64,000 bases of DNA from Desulforamulus hydrothermalis Lam5 = DSM 18033 (GTDB taxonomy: Bacteria; Bacillota; Desulfotomaculia; Desulfotomaculales; Desulfotomaculaceae): the NCBI RefSeq assembly GCF_000315365.1, contig NZ_CAOS01000011.1, positions 124,266-188,265 on the forward strand, given 5' to 3'. This document shows positions 23,942 through 33,428 of the stretch, one piece after another. The stretch's first letter is position 1, and each line of letters begins with the position of its first letter. Position numbers and translations under genes: made by a program. The notes under the pieces were generated by a model. The model saw nothing but the letters and a program-made list of their open reading frames with translations, was not told the DNA's origin and ran no database searches.

Positions 23942-24523
23942 TTAGCCGGGAATATAAATAATTTGCCCCACCTGCAACAGATGCGGGTTTGCCAGGTGGC
24001 TGTTGGCGGCCAGGAGTACATCCAAAGCCACATTATATTGCCGGGCAATTTTCCACAGGGTATCGCCGGGACGCACCACATGCCTGCGGTGATCCAGCGG
24101 CAGGCCGCTGCCGGGGTCAGGGGCGACGGCGGGGTTCTCCCGCCGGTTATAACCGGGTACGGCGGCAATGCGAACCGGTGTCCCCAGCGGTACCTGGGGG
24201 AAAAGTTCTTCTACATGGTGATTATGCATACGAATACAACCAAGAGAAACCAGGTTGCCGATGGAGGCGGGGTTGTTGGTGCCATGGATGCCGTAATTGC
24301 CGCCGGGAATATTTAACCCCAGCCAGCGGCTGCCCAGGACACCGCCCGGGTTGGTTACTTTGTTAATCACCCTGAAATCGCCGGCAGGCGTCGGAGTGGC
24401 CGGTTTTCCCACCCCCACCGGGTAACTTTTGGTCAAGCGGTCACCGGTATAAACACTCAAGCGCCTGGTTTGGGGATCTATGAACAGGGTAAGTCCTGCC
24501 CGGTACATTTTGCTTTCATTCAT
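23942..24523 (-). CDS. L,D-transpeptidase (YkuD) with C-terminal LysM
   Basis: A 193-residue enzyme that crosslinks or anchors peptidoglycan peptides. The YkuD domain covers residues about 10-120 with the catalytic block YGIHGTNNPASIG and SLGCIRMHNHHVEELF (His and Cys). The C-terminal LysM domain is at about 147-192 (HVVRPGDTLWKIARQYNVALDVLLAAN...LLQVGQIIYIPG). No signal peptide is visible, as in B. subtilis YkuD, a spore-wall protein with a LysM at the other end. AAAGGAGGGG precedes the ATG. The 150 bases between its end and the symporter start hold only an AT-rich promoter region. Confidence 0.92.
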   Translation of the reverse strand: MNESKMYRAGLTLFIDPQTRRLSVYTGDRLTKSYPVGVGKPATPTPAGDFRVINKVTNPGGVLGSRWLGLNIPGGNYGIHGTNNPASIGNLVSLGCIRMHNHHVEELFPQVPLGTPVRIAAVPGYNRRENPAVAPDPGSGLPLDHRRHVVRPGDTLWKIARQYNVALDVLLAANSHLANPHLLQVGQIIYIPG

Positions 24524-24715
24524 AAAAGCCCCTCCTTTCGTATGTTTTATATTATGATGGACGGTGGTTGCGGCTGCTCGTATTTTTTTGGCAGTGATAG
24601 TAAATAATAGAAATTAAAGCGCTGCAATTTGGATGGGAGAATTGCCTGTGGCAAAAGAAGGTTTTTGCTTCCTGTGTGGGGAATAGCAGTTTTATTACTG
24701 CATAGGAGGGGAAAC

Positions 24716-25564
24716 ATGGGACTGCGACTGAATGCCCATGGCAAAATAAACTTAACGTTGGACGTACTGGGACGCCGACCGGACGGCTATCACCAGGTAG
24801 AAATGATCATGCAGAGCATCGGGCTGCATGATACCCTGGAGTTTGCCTACCGGCCGGGGGAAATAGTGCTTGATGTATCCGGTGTCCCCGTAACGGCAGG
24901 CGAAGACAACCTGGTCTTTAAGGCGGCCCGCTTACTGCGGCAGTACGCAGGCGAGCAGGCGGGAGCCCTGATCCGCCTGCATAAAGAAATACCGGTGGCC
25001 GCCGGTCTGGCCGGCGGTTCCAGCAACGCGGCCGCCGCCCTGCGGGGACTGAACAGGCTATGGCAGCTGGGATTGACGGATGAACAACTGAGCCGGCTGG
25101 CGGTGCGGCTGGGGGCGGATGTGCCCTTTTGTCTGTTGGGGGGCACCGCCATTGCCAGGGGAGTGGGCGAATTGCTGACACCGTTGCCGCCCGCCCCGCG
25201 TTTTGGTGTGGTATTGGTAAAGCCGCCCTTTGGAGTCAGCACAGCGGAGGTTTACAGAAATTTAAACCTGGCCGCCCTGGGTAGCCGGCCGGACACAGCA
25301 GCTATGGCAGAGAGCCTGCGCCAAGGAGACTTGAGCCGGGTGGCTGCTAACCTGTGCAACGTGCTGGAGAGTGTTACCATAAAATGGCATCCCCAATTGC
25401 AGCAGGTGAAAGAAGCGTTGCTGGCTGCGGGGTGCCTTGGTGTGTTAATGTCGGGCAGCGGCCCCACTGTTTTTGGGCTTACGGAAGATGAAGCTGCCGC
25501 TGCCTCTGTTGCCCGCCGGCTTGTGTTACCTGACTGTCAGATTTTGGCCTCGGTTATGATATAA
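24716..25564 (+). CDS. ispE: 4-diphosphocytidyl-2-C-methyl-D-erythritol kinase IspE
   Basis: GHMP kinase of the MEP isoprenoid pathway that phosphorylates CDP-methylerythritol. The 282-residue protein starts [32 protein letters not shown] and has the ATP-binding [22 protein letters not shown] and the C-terminal [16 protein letters not shown] 24716 follows AGGAGGGG, and the longer upstream ORF start is not needed. As in B. subtilis it lies between yabG and a regulator gene followed by spoVG and glmU. Confidence 0.96.
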   Translation: MGLRLNAHGKINLTLDVLGRRPDGYHQVEMIMQSIGLHDTLEFAYRPGEIVLDVSGVPVTAGEDNLVFKAARLLRQYAGEQAGALIRLHKEIPVAAGLAGGSSNAAAALRGLNRLWQLGLTDEQLSRLAVRLGADVPFCLLGGTAIARGVGELLTPLPPAPRFGVVLVKPPFGVSTAEVYRNLNLAALGSRPDTAAMAESLRQGDLSRVAANLCNVLESVTIKWHPQLQQVKEALLAAGCLGVLMSGSGPTVFGLTEDEAAAASVARRLVLPDCQILASVMI

Positions 25565-25610
25565 TAATTTGATTGTAAAGGCAAAAAAATATTTTGAGGG
25601 GGCGGAGCAA

Positions 25611-26303
25611 GTGAGCGAACCGAGATTAGTGCCGATTAAATTAGATGCCTATAAACCTTTGCGGGAAATAGTTTTTGAAACCCTGCGGGAGGCTATTATA
25701 TCCGGCAAACTGGAACCCGGCGAACGGTTAATGGAAATTCAATTGGCGGAGGAGATGGGTGTCAGCCGCACCCCTGTCAGGGAAGCCATCCGTAAGCTGG
25801 AGTTGGAAGGTTTTGTGGTGATGATTCCCCGCAAGGGGGCCTATGTGGCCGGCATTTCCTTAAAAGATATCACGGATGTGTTTGAAGTGCGGGCGGCTCT
25901 GGAAGCCCTGGCAGCCGGCCTGGCTGCCGAACGGGCTACCGAGGAAGAGATTGAGCAGTTGGAAAGGTCCTTGCTGGCTTACTCTGAGCAAACCAATAAG
26001 CAGGATATCAACGGCATTGTGGAATCAGACACGGATTTTCACGATTTGCTGTACAAGGCCAGCCGCAATGAACGGTTACAGCAGATTATCACCCACCTGC
26101 GTGAAATAATTCAGCGGGTAAGAACGGTATCCCTTTCTCAACCGGGCCGCAGCAAGGATGCGGTGGAGGAGCACCGGCAGATTGTGGATGCCATTGCCGA
26201 CCGCAACATTGAACTGGCCCAGAACCTGGCCCGGGAGCATATTTACAATGCCGAAAACAGCATGTTGAATTCCCTTAAGGGGGCACAAAAAAAGGATGAT
26301 TGA
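25611..26303 (+). CDS. GntR-family regulator with FCD domain
   Basis: A 230-residue regulator. The winged-helix HTH is at residues about 18-80 (LREIVFETLREAIISGKLEPGERLMEIQLAEEMGVSRTPVREAIRKLELEGFV), followed by the all-helical FCD ligand domain (ADRNIELAQNLAREHIYNAE near its end). GTG 25611 is chosen because GGGGGCGGAG lies just upstream. It takes the place that purR has in Bacillus. It overlaps the next gene by 8 bases, so the two are coupled. The ligand is unknown. Confidence 0.9.
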   Translation: MSEPRLVPIKLDAYKPLREIVFETLREAIISGKLEPGERLMEIQLAEEMGVSRTPVREAIRKLELEGFVVMIPRKGAYVAGISLKDITDVFEVRAALEALAAGLAAERATEEEIEQLERSLLAYSEQTNKQDINGIVESDTDFHDLLYKASRNERLQQIITHLREIIQRVRTVSLSQPGRSKDAVEEHRQIVDAIADRNIELAQNLAREHIYNAENSMLNSLKGAQKKDD

Positions 26304-27072
26304 TGCCCTGGTGCTGGCCGGCAGTCCTAACACCGGTGCTTTGCACGGTGTCAGCCGGGAACCCTATGAAGCCCTGATCAAGATCGGGCCGCGCAGGATG
26401 ATTAATTATGTGCTTAACGCCCTGCAACAATCCGGCCAGGTGGGTCGCATTATGGTGGTGGGGCCTGCGGCGGTAAAAGAAGTTTTGCCGCCGCAGGTCC
26501 AATGGACGGCCGCCGGGCAAAGTTTGACAGAAAATATTCAGCGGGGCTGCAGCCAAATGAACCGGCCCTTTTTGCTGGTTACTTCGGATATCCCGCTGCT
26601 TACCGGTGAAGCGGTAACGGGTTTTGTATCCCTTTGCGGGGATCGCAGCCTGGATTTTTATTTTCCGCTGGTACCCAAGGAGATGATTACGGCCAGGTTT
26701 CCGGGTGCCAAGCGCACCTATATCCGGTTTCGGGAGGGTATTTTTACCGGCGGCAACCTGTTTTGGGTTAATCCCCGGGTGGTGGACGGGTGCCTGGGTC
26801 TGGCCCGGGAATTGGTGCAACTGCGCAAGCAGCCCCTGGCACTGGCCAGGCGGGTGGGCTTCAGCCTGCTTTGCAAGTTATTGCTGCGGCGGCTTACCCT
26901 GGCGGAAGCGGAGGCGAGAGCCGGCCGCTTGCTGGGGATTAAGGGCCGGGCCGTAATTTGCCCTTACCCGGAAGTAGGCATGGATGTAGATAAACCCTCC
27001 GATCTGCAGTTGGTTTGTCGGGTGTTAGGATACCGGCAGGCCGGGCCGGCAGGAACTTTGCCGGCGCCCTGA
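26296..27072 (+). CDS. MobA-like NTP-transferase domain protein
   Basis: A 258-residue protein with a nucleotidyltransferase fold. ALVLAGSPNTGALHGV...EALIKIGPRRMINYVLNAL matches the start of sugar-nucleotide and molybdopterin nucleotidyltransferases, and LLVTSDIPLL carries the metal-binding Asp. However, the N-terminal G-x-G-T-R-M-type loop is altered (SPNTGAL). PEVGMDVDKPSDL near the end is the second acidic motif. The product is unknown. Coupling to the GntR gene and ispE is conserved in related Clostridia as far as I recall. Confidence 0.75.
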   Translation: MIDALVLAGSPNTGALHGVSREPYEALIKIGPRRMINYVLNALQQSGQVGRIMVVGPAAVKEVLPPQVQWTAAGQSLTENIQRGCSQMNRPFLLVTSDIPLLTGEAVTGFVSLCGDRSLDFYFPLVPKEMITARFPGAKRTYIRFREGIFTGGNLFWVNPRVVDGCLGLARELVQLRKQPLALARRVGFSLLCKLLLRRLTLAEAEARAGRLLGIKGRAVICPYPEVGMDVDKPSDLQLVCRVLGYRQAGPAGTLPAP

Positions 27073-27136
27073 GGTTTGACAAAACTAAATCAAGTTGAGC
27101 ACCGTCCCCCCGACTTAAATGCAAGGAGCAGGTGTT

Positions 27137-28354
27137 ATGGGTTATCAGGATGTCACTTTACAGGATATTATGGCAGCCAGGGAAAGGTTGCAGGGAATCT
27201 GCCGGCATACGCCGTTGGAACCGGCTGAATACTTTGATCAAATGACCGGCACGCAGGTTTTTTTAAAACTGGAGAACTTGCAAAAGACCGGTTCCTTTAA
27301 ACTGAGGGGTGCCTGCAATAAGATTGCTGTGCTGGGCAAGGCGGCGGGCCGGGGCGTGGTGGCAGCCTCCGCCGGCAATCATGCCCAGGGAGTGGCCTTT
27401 GCCGCCAGGCAGGCATCAATACCTGCCACTATAGTTATGCCCGAGGGGGCACCCATTACCAAGGTGGAGCGCACCCGCTCTTTCGGGGCTCATGTGGTAT
27501 TGCAGGGTCAGGGATACGACGATGCTTTTTGCCGGGCCCAAGAGATCCGACAGGAAACCGGGGCCGCCTTTGTGCATGCCTTTGATGACCCCTGGGTAAT
27601 TGCCGGGCAAGGCACGGTTGGCTTAGAGCTGCTGGCAGACCTGCCGGAGGTGGAAACCGTTTTGGTGCCGGTGGGCGGCGGCGGGCTGATTTCAGGTGTT
27701 GCCTGCGCCATTAAAGAATTGCGGCCCGGCGTACAGATCATCGGGGTGGAGGCGGCAGACGCCCCTTGTATGCTGGAAGCCTGCCGCAAGGGCAAGGTAA
27801 CCGAATTGGCTGCCGCCCACACCATTGCCGACGGTATAGCGGTACGCCGGGCCGGCGATCTTACCTTTAAAATGGTGCAGCATTATGTGGATCAAATAGT
27901 TACGGTAACAGATGAAGAAATAGCCCGGGCCATTTTGCTGCTGCTGGAAAATGCCAAACTGGTGGTTGAGGGAGCCGGGGCGGTGGGAATTGCCGCCCTG
28001 CTGCATGGAAAATGCCGGACGGCGGGTAAAAAGGCGGCGGTTATCCTGAGCGGCGGCAACATCGATGTTAACGTCGTCTCCATCATTATTGAACGGGGTC
28101 TGGTGAAGGCGGGGCGGTACTTAAGACTGCGTACCGTTATTACAGACAAACCCGGTTCGTTGCAAAAACTGTTATCTGCTTTAGCCGCCGGCGGGGCTAA
28201 TGTAATTTCTGTTGCCCATGACCGGATTAAGCCCAGTGTGCCGCTGACCCAGGCCGAAGTGGAGCTTGCTTTGGAAACCAGGAATGCAGCACACCTGCAG
28301 GAAATTGTACAATCCTTGACCAATATGGGTTATGCTTTGGAGGTGTTAAAATAG
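27137..28354 (+). CDS. ilvA: Threonine ammonia-lyase with ACT domain
   Basis: PLP enzyme converting threonine to 2-oxobutyrate and ammonia, the first step of isoleucine synthesis. The 405-residue protein has the PLP lysine in KTGSFKLRGACNK, SAGNHAQGVAFAA, the phosphate-binding PVGGGGLISGVA, and a C-terminal ACT-like domain (LRTVITDKPGSLQKLLSALAAGGANVISV). The length matches the clostridial short form, which may be catabolic (tdcB-like) or biosynthetic. ATG 27137 is preceded by AAGGAG with 8-base spacing. Confidence 0.92.
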   Translation: MGYQDVTLQDIMAARERLQGICRHTPLEPAEYFDQMTGTQVFLKLENLQKTGSFKLRGACNKIAVLGKAAGRGVVAASAGNHAQGVAFAARQASIPATIVMPEGAPITKVERTRSFGAHVVLQGQGYDDAFCRAQEIRQETGAAFVHAFDDPWVIAGQGTVGLELLADLPEVETVLVPVGGGGLISGVACAIKELRPGVQIIGVEAADAPCMLEACRKGKVTELAAAHTIADGIAVRRAGDLTFKMVQHYVDQIVTVTDEEIARAILLLLENAKLVVEGAGAVGIAALLHGKCRTAGKKAAVILSGGNIDVNVVSIIIERGLVKAGRYLRLRTVITDKPGSLQKLLSALAAGGANVISVAHDRIKPSVPLTQAEVELALETRNAAHLQEIVQSLTNMGYALEVLK

Positions 28355-28400
28355 TCTATAAAAAAAGACAGAAAAATTATAAGAAAGTTTTGAAATAAGC

Positions 28401-28425
28401 AGGAATTTCCTTTTCGCTGCAGAAT
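28401..28425 (+). promoter_or_regulatory. Sigma-H promoter of spoVG
   Basis: AGGAATT (28401-28407), 14 bases, GAAT (28422-28425). The B. subtilis spoVG P1 promoter, the model sigma-H promoter, has the same AGGATTT-N14-GAAT arrangement. It lies 47 bases from the start codon. Confidence 0.8.
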
Positions 28426-28471
28426 TAACTAGCCCAACAGAAGTTGATGCAGCGGAAGGTGGTGAAAAATC

Positions 28472-28726
28472 TTGCATGTAACCGATGTGCGGGTACGGAA
28501 GGTACTCATGGAAGGCAAAATGAAAGCCATTGTGTCCGTCACACTGGATGATGCCTTTGTAATTCACGACGTTAAAGTGGTTGAGGGGCAAAACGGTTTG
28601 TTTGTAGCCATGCCAAGCAGAAAAACTCCGGACGGGGAATTCCGGGATATTGCTCATCCTATTAATTCTTCGGCCAGAGAAATTATCCAAAACGCTGTCC
28701 TGCAAGCATATAAAGAGGCCATCTAA
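28472..28726 (+). CDS. spoVG: Septation/sporulation regulator SpoVG
   Basis: An 84-residue nucleic-acid-binding regulator that affects asymmetric septation and many other genes. [35 protein letters not shown] and [38 protein letters not shown] are the family signature. The start is TTG after GGAAGGTGG, unusual but with correct spacing. A sigma-H promoter lies upstream and a terminator downstream. Confidence 0.97.
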   Translation: MHVTDVRVRKVLMEGKMKAIVSVTLDDAFVIHDVKVVEGQNGLFVAMPSRKTPDGEFRDIAHPINSSAREIIQNAVLQAYKEAI

Positions 28727-28737
28727 ATCAAAAACAC

Positions 28738-28765
28738 AAAGGGAGCACAGGGCTCCCTTTTTATT
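28738..28765 (+). terminator. spoVG terminator
   Basis: AAAGGGAGC (28738-28746) pairs with GCTCCCTTT (28752-28760), then TTTATTTT. Confidence 0.9.
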
Positions 28766-28905
28766 TTCTAAATATTCTATTTTTTATCGTTTTTTGTCAA
28801 TTTAAAAAGGATATTGTGTTTTTTTGTGGAAACGTTACGGTTGGTAGTAAAACTTGGGCTTAATAAGGATATGATATATTTTAGAAAGAAAAAGGGGGGC
28901 ACCGA

Positions 28906-30270
28906 ATGGAACTTGCTGCGGTGATCCTGGCAGCCGGCAAAGGAACCAGAATGAAGTCTGATTTGCCCAAAGTATTGCACAGGGTTGGCGGCCGACCTAT
29001 GTTGGGACATGTGTTAAGGGCGGTGGTTGGCGCCGGTGCAACCAATACAGTGGTGGTGGCCGGCTTTGGTGTCCAACAGGTAAGGGAATTCCTGGGGGAT
29101 CAGGCCCGGGTGGTGCTGCAAGAGGAACAATTGGGAACGGCCCATGCTTTACTGCAGGCAGAACAGGCCTTGGCCGATTTTGCGGGTGACCTGCTGGTGG
29201 TTTGTGGTGATACGCCTCTGCTGCGGGCATCAACCCTGACCGGGCTGGTGCAGGCCCACCGGCAAACCGGTGCGGCAGCAACACTGTTAACGGCGGAAAT
29301 GCCTGACCCCGGCGGTTACGGACGGGTGATCAGGTCAGCTGACGGCGGTGTGTGCCGGATTGTGGAACAAAAGGACGCTTCGCCTGAGGAACTGCTGGTG
29401 CGGGAAATTAATACCGGTGTCTATTGTTTTAAAGGAGCCGGGTTGTTTGAGGCGCTGCGGGAAATTTCCCCGGCCAATGCTCAGGGGGAATATTACCTGA
29501 CGGATATTATCCAAATATTGGTGCAAAGAGGTTTGCCGGTGCAGGCAGTAAGCCTGGCAGACCCCCAGGAAGTACAGGGAATTAACGACCGCCTGCAGTT
29601 GTCCCGGGCTGAGCAAGTGCTGCGGCAGCGGGTGCTGGCGGATTTAATGCTGCAGGGTGTAACGGTAATGGACCCGGCCACCACCTATATTGAGCAGGAT
29701 GTAAAAATCGGCCGGGATACGGTGATTTTGCCTTTTACTTTTTTGCAGGGCCAAACCGAGGTCGGCAACTGTTGTGTCATCGGCCCGGGCAGCCGAATTA
29801 CCGATTGCCTGATCGGTGACGGGGTAGAGATTCAATATGCGGTGCTGGCCGGCAGCCGGATCGGCAGCCATACGGTGATCGGCCCTTATGCTTATATACG
29901 TCCGGGTACAGTAATCGGTGAACACGCCAAGGTGGGGGATTTTGTAGAAATTAAAAAATCCACCATCGGTAATGGCAGCAAAATTCCTCACTTAAGTTAT
30001 GTAGGCGATGCCGTCATCGGGGAAAAGGTTAATGTAGGGGCGGGTACCATTACCTGTAATTATGACGGCAAAAACAAATACCAAACCGTCCTGGAGGACG
30101 GTGCTTTTATCGGCAGCAACACCAATTTGGTGGCACCGGTAAAGGTGGGCCGGGATGCCGTTGTGGCTGCCGGCTCCACCATTACCAAAGATGTACCCGC
30201 CGAAGCCCTGGCGGTGGCCAGAGAGCGGCAAACCAATCTGGCGGATTGGGTTAAGAAAAAAAGAAAGTAA
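28906..30270 (+). CDS. glmU: Bifunctional UDP-GlcNAc pyrophosphorylase / GlcN-1-P acetyltransferase GlmU
   Basis: Makes UDP-GlcNAc for peptidoglycan and wall polymers. The 454-residue protein has the uridyltransferase loop [18 protein letters not shown] near residue 8, [13 protein letters not shown] and [11 protein letters not shown] left-handed beta helix follows from about residue 250 ([36 protein letters not shown]) with the acetyltransferase site. ATG follows AAAGGGGGG. The neighbours spoVG and prs are as in B. subtilis. Confidence 0.97.
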   Translation: MELAAVILAAGKGTRMKSDLPKVLHRVGGRPMLGHVLRAVVGAGATNTVVVAGFGVQQVREFLGDQARVVLQEEQLGTAHALLQAEQALADFAGDLLVVCGDTPLLRASTLTGLVQAHRQTGAAATLLTAEMPDPGGYGRVIRSADGGVCRIVEQKDASPEELLVREINTGVYCFKGAGLFEALREISPANAQGEYYLTDIIQILVQRGLPVQAVSLADPQEVQGINDRLQLSRAEQVLRQRVLADLMLQGVTVMDPATTYIEQDVKIGRDTVILPFTFLQGQTEVGNCCVIGPGSRITDCLIGDGVEIQYAVLAGSRIGSHTVIGPYAYIRPGTVIGEHAKVGDFVEIKKSTIGNGSKIPHLSYVGDAVIGEKVNVGAGTITCNYDGKNKYQTVLEDGAFIGSNTNLVAPVKVGRDAVVAAGSTITKDVPAEALAVARERQTNLADWVKKKRK

Positions 30271-30334
30271 GTATGCAGGCACCCGCTTACAGGCATGCTT
30301 AACGCACAATTATTTATATGTTGGGGGTAAATAA

Positions 30335-31282
30335 ATGACTTCCGGAAGTAAACGCTTAAAGATATTCGCCGGTAACGCTAATCCGGAATTGGCCAAGGAA
30401 ATTTGTCAGTATCTAGGGGTGGCCATGGGGAAATCCCAGGTAACCCGTTTTAGCGACGGGGAAATACGGGTCAAGGTGGAGGAAAGCGTCAGAGGTTCGG
30501 ATGCCTTTATTATTCAGCCAACCTCCACACCGGTCAATGAACACCTGATGGAGCTGTTGATTATGGCAGATGCCTTGCGCCGGGCTTCTGCCCGCCGCAT
30601 CACAGCAGTAATACCCTATTACGGGTATGCCAGGCAGGACCGGAAAACCCGGGCCAGGGATCCCATTACCGCCAAGCTGGTGGCCAATATCCTGACGGCC
30701 AGCGGTTGCCGCCGGATTATTACTATGGATTTACATGCCGGACAGATCCAGGGTTTTTTTGACATTCCGGTGGATCACCTGCCGGCGGTGCCTATCTTGG
30801 CTGAATATTTCCAGCAAAACTTGCAGGAAGATGTGGTGGTGGTGTCGCCGGACATCGGTGGGGTTACCCGGGCCAGGGATCTGGCCGAACGCATCGGCTC
30901 GCCGTTAGCCATTATTGATAAACGGCGTCCGGAGCCCAACGTCGCTGAGGTTACTAATATTATCGGCAATATTAAAGGTAAAACGGTAATCATGATTGAC
31001 GATATTATTGATACTGCCGGCACCATTACGAAAGGTGCCGCCGCCCTGATGGAGCGGGGAGCCAAAGAGATATATGTTTGCTGCACTCACGCCGTATTGT
31101 CCGGTCCGGCCATACAACGGTTGGAAGAATCGGTGATTAAAGAAGTGGTAATTACCAACACCATACCGCTGCCGCCGGAAAAAATGATTGATAAAATCAA
31201 GGTCTTATCTGTAGCGCCCTTGCTGGGCGAAGCTATTATTCGTATTCATGAGGATCTTTCGGTCAGTAAATTGTTTTCATAA
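30335..31282 (+). CDS. prs: Ribose-phosphate pyrophosphokinase Prs
   Basis: Makes PRPP from ribose 5-phosphate and ATP for nucleotide, His and Trp synthesis. The 315-residue protein shows [65 protein letters not shown] and the PRPP loop [12 protein letters not shown]. It is a class I enzyme of standard length. A GC-rich terminator follows. Confidence 0.97.
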   Translation: MTSGSKRLKIFAGNANPELAKEICQYLGVAMGKSQVTRFSDGEIRVKVEESVRGSDAFIIQPTSTPVNEHLMELLIMADALRRASARRITAVIPYYGYARQDRKTRARDPITAKLVANILTASGCRRIITMDLHAGQIQGFFDIPVDHLPAVPILAEYFQQNLQEDVVVVSPDIGGVTRARDLAERIGSPLAIIDKRRPEPNVAEVTNIIGNIKGKTVIMIDDIIDTAGTITKGAAALMERGAKEIYVCCTHAVLSGPAIQRLEESVIKEVVITNTIPLPPEKMIDKIKVLSVAPLLGEAIIRIHEDLSVSKLFS

Positions 31283-31303
31283 CCTTTCGCTGCCGTATAA
31301 AAT

Positions 31304-31350
31304 ACCCGGCGGCCAACAGTAGTATTGGCTGTTGGCCGCCGGGTTTGTGA
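31304..31350 (+). terminator. prs terminator
   Basis: ACCCGGCGGCCAACAG (31304-31319) and its perfect reverse complement (31329-31344) form a 16-bp stem. The following TTGTGATTT is only a weak T-run. Confidence 0.75.
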
Positions 31351-31475
31351 TTTGGGCAAATGCGGCAGCGGACAAACGGGACTTTAGTCCTAACGACATG
31401 CGACTAAAATACTAAAACCTTTTTCCTGCCTTGCCATGGGGCGCTAATTCGAGTATAAACATTTTAGGGTCGGTG

Positions 31476-31604
31476 CTAACTGTGAGTGTACCGGTCGTAC
31501 ATATAATCGGCATTTATATCCTCGGCAGGTTCCTCCGGCCGGTACGGCCAACTGCTGACTCCGGTTGCCAGCAGGTCCGGTCTGGTTTCGTTTTGCAAGG
31601 TCAT
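31476..31604 (-). CDS. Candidate 42-residue protein with a strong ribosome site
   Basis: On the minus strand AAGGAGGTGATATT precedes an ATG (31604-31602), giving a near-ideal Shine-Dalgarno at normal spacing. The reading frame encodes a 42-residue acidic peptide (MTLQNETRPDLLATGVSSW, ending YMYDRYTHS) rich in Tyr and Pro, and stops at TAG 31476-31478. It resembles no family I know. The strong ribosome site in otherwise empty sequence is the main support. A 64-residue reading frame on the plus strand across the same place has no ribosome site. Confidence 0.55.
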   Translation of the reverse strand: MTLQNETRPDLLATGVSSWPYRPEEPAEDINADYMYDRYTHS

Positions 31605-31733
31605 AATATCACCTCCTTGTCATGATTAGATTTTGAGAAAAAGTTTCCGGTTATACAGTAAGGTGGTGCAAAACACCGCCTTAATTATAGACAAAGGCCT
31701 TATTTAAGATTATATTTTCGGAGGTGCAGCAGC

Positions 31734-31946
31734 TTGTTAGTGCAGCAGCATGTGCAGTATTTGCAAAGCAACGGCCTGGAAGTAACCGATATGAAAAATC
31801 AAGAGGTTTTCTGGGTCAAATTTCCTACCGGCTACCGCATTATTATGGATCAGCAGGAGCTGGCAAAGCTGGCACAGTTTTTTAAACTTCACGAAGATAA
31901 AGGCCCCGGTGTTATTGAAATGTTATACCGGGTAGAAAAAAATTAG
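31734..31946 (+). CDS. Uncharacterised 70-residue protein
   Basis: Starts at TTG 31734 after CGGAGGTG. The product (LVQQHVQYLQSNGLEVTDM, VFWVKFPTGYRIIMDQQELAKLAQFFKLHED, VIEMLYRVEKN) looks like a small alpha/beta protein. No motif or family is recognised. It stands alone, 60 bases before the SAM riboswitch. Confidence 0.7.
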   Translation: MLVQQHVQYLQSNGLEVTDMKNQEVFWVKFPTGYRIIMDQQELAKLAQFFKLHEDKGPGVIEMLYRVEKN

Positions 31947-32005
31947 GTTGACAAATTTAAGGGTGGGTTGTTAAACTTAATAATCAAAAAATAAAATAAT
32001 TTTTG

Positions 32006-32116
32006 TGCTCTTATCCCGAGAGGTGGAGGGACTGGCCCAATGAAACCCGGCAACCATCCGGCATTCCGGACAGGTGCTAATTCCTGCAGAAGATTTTCTT
32101 CTGGCAGATAAGAGGT
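32006..32116 (+). promoter_or_regulatory. SAM-I riboswitch (S box)
   Basis: CTCTTATC...GATAAGAG closes the P1 helix. Conserved blocks are GAGAGGTGGAGGGACTGGCCC, GAAACCCGGCAACC and CAGGTGCTAATTCCTGCAG. S boxes repress methionine and homocysteine genes when SAM is abundant. It lies 90 bases before a gene for homocysteine synthesis. Confidence 0.96.
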
Positions 32117-32137
32117 GTGCTGCGATTAAGCAAGTAT

Positions 32138-32172
32138 CAAAACCTCTTCTGTTAAGAAGGGGTTTTGTTTAT
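32138..32172 (+). terminator. SAM riboswitch expression-platform terminator
   Basis: AAAACC-T-CTTCT pairs with AGAAG-GGGTTTT, then GTTT. The left arm GCAAGTATCAAAACCTCTTC can instead pair with the 3' side of P1 (AAGAGG), which gives the antiterminator. Confidence 0.8.
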
Positions 32173-32204
32173 GTCGGGGCAAAAGAGCACGGAAGGAGGA
32201 CCTC

Positions 32205-33404
32205 ATGGGCGTTGAACGCACCTACAAAGAAATTAACGAACGCATCAAAGCCGGTAAAGCAGTGGTACTGACGGCGGAAGAAGTTATTGGCCGCGTGCGG
32301 GAACAGGGTTTGGCCAAAACAGCCGCTCAAGTTGACGTGGTGACTACGGGAACCTTTGGTCCCATGTGTTCCTCGGGGGCTTTTTTAAACTTCGGGCATT
32401 CGTCGCCCCGTATTCGCATGAGCAAAGTTTGGCTGAACGGTGTGCCTGCCTATACCGGTATTGCGGCGGTGGATGCTTACATTGGGGCCACCGAGCTGCC
32501 TGAAGATGATCCGGCCAACAACAACTATCCCGGTACATTCCGTTATGGCGGGGGGCATGTGATTGAAGATCTGGTGGCCGGCAAGCCGATTAAACTGGAG
32601 GCTTTATCTTACGGCACAGATTGTTATCCCCGCCGGGAGATAGAAACCAGCATCACCATTAACGACATCAATGAAGCTATTTTATTTAATCCCCGTAATG
32701 CCTATCAAAATTACAACTGTGCCGTCAATTTAAGCGATAAGACCATTTATACCTACATGGGGACCTTGAAGCCCCGGCTGGGCAATGCCAACTACTCTAC
32801 CTCGGGGCAGTTGAGTCCGTTGATGAAGGATCCCAACTTTGCCACCATTGGTATCGGCACTCGGATTTTCCTGGGCGGCGGCATTGGTTATGTGGTTTGG
32901 AACGGAACCCAGCACTTCCCCGGCTGGCTTAAAGACGACAGCGGCAACATTGTCGGTTCTGCCGGCGGCACCCTGGCAGTGCTGGGAGATCTTAAGCAAA
33001 TGAAACCCCAGTGGCTCAGGGGTACCAGCTTCCAGGGTTATGGTGCCACTCTGACGGTGGGATTGGGTGTGCCGATTCCTATTCTCAATGAAGAAATTTT
33101 ACGGTTTGCAGCCCTGTCGGACGAAGAACTGCATGCTCCGGTGGTGGATTACAGCGAGGGTTATCCTAACCGGTTGGCGGGCAACCTGGGTCTGGTCAGC
33201 TATGCCCGGTTAAAATCGGGCAAAATTACCGTGCAGGGCAAAGAAGTGCCTACGGCGCCCCTTTCCAGTTATGCTAAAGCCCGGGAAATTGCCCATATTT
33301 TAAAACAGTGGATAGAAAAGGGTGACTTCTTGTTGGGTGAACCGGTGCAGTTGCTGCCCGGACCGGCTGCCGGATTAACGGGCAAAGTTTTGGCAAGTAA
33401 GTAA
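32205..33404 (+). CDS. Homocysteine biosynthesis protein (DUF39/COG1900)
   Basis: A 399-residue cytosolic protein of the DUF39 family, thought to convert aspartate semialdehyde to homocysteine with sulfur delivered as persulfide in anaerobes. Recognisable segments are VDVVTTGTFGPMCSSGAFLNFGHSSPRIRM with the conserved Cys, YGTDCYPRREIETSITINDIN with a second Cys, FLGGGIGYVVWNGTQH and SFQGYGATLTVGLGVPIPIL. ATG follows AAGGAGG. It is the first gene of a SAM-riboswitch operon with the NIL/ferredoxin and COG2122 genes, exactly the partners known from methanogens. Confidence 0.92.
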   Translation: MGVERTYKEINERIKAGKAVVLTAEEVIGRVREQGLAKTAAQVDVVTTGTFGPMCSSGAFLNFGHSSPRIRMSKVWLNGVPAYTGIAAVDAYIGATELPEDDPANNNYPGTFRYGGGHVIEDLVAGKPIKLEALSYGTDCYPRREIETSITINDINEAILFNPRNAYQNYNCAVNLSDKTIYTYMGTLKPRLGNANYSTSGQLSPLMKDPNFATIGIGTRIFLGGGIGYVVWNGTQHFPGWLKDDSGNIVGSAGGTLAVLGDLKQMKPQWLRGTSFQGYGATLTVGLGVPIPILNEEILRFAALSDEELHAPVVDYSEGYPNRLAGNLGLVSYARLKSGKITVQGKEVPTAPLSSYAKAREIAHILKQWIEKGDFLLGEPVQLLPGPAAGLTGKVLASK

Positions 33405-33428
33405 GTAATCAGGAAAGGAGCGGCTTGT

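Noticed and set aside
24555-24614. Short Cys-containing peptide (MMDGGCGC...) before ispE
   Set aside because: Only 17 residues with no ribosome site in front of the ATG.
26275-26820. 181-residue minus-strand frame opposite the nucleotidyltransferase
   Set aside because: Antisense shadow of a gene with recognisable motifs and coupling to the GntR gene.
31431-31625. 64-residue frame on the plus strand
   Set aside because: No ribosome site, and it lies opposite the better supported 42-residue minus-strand frame.
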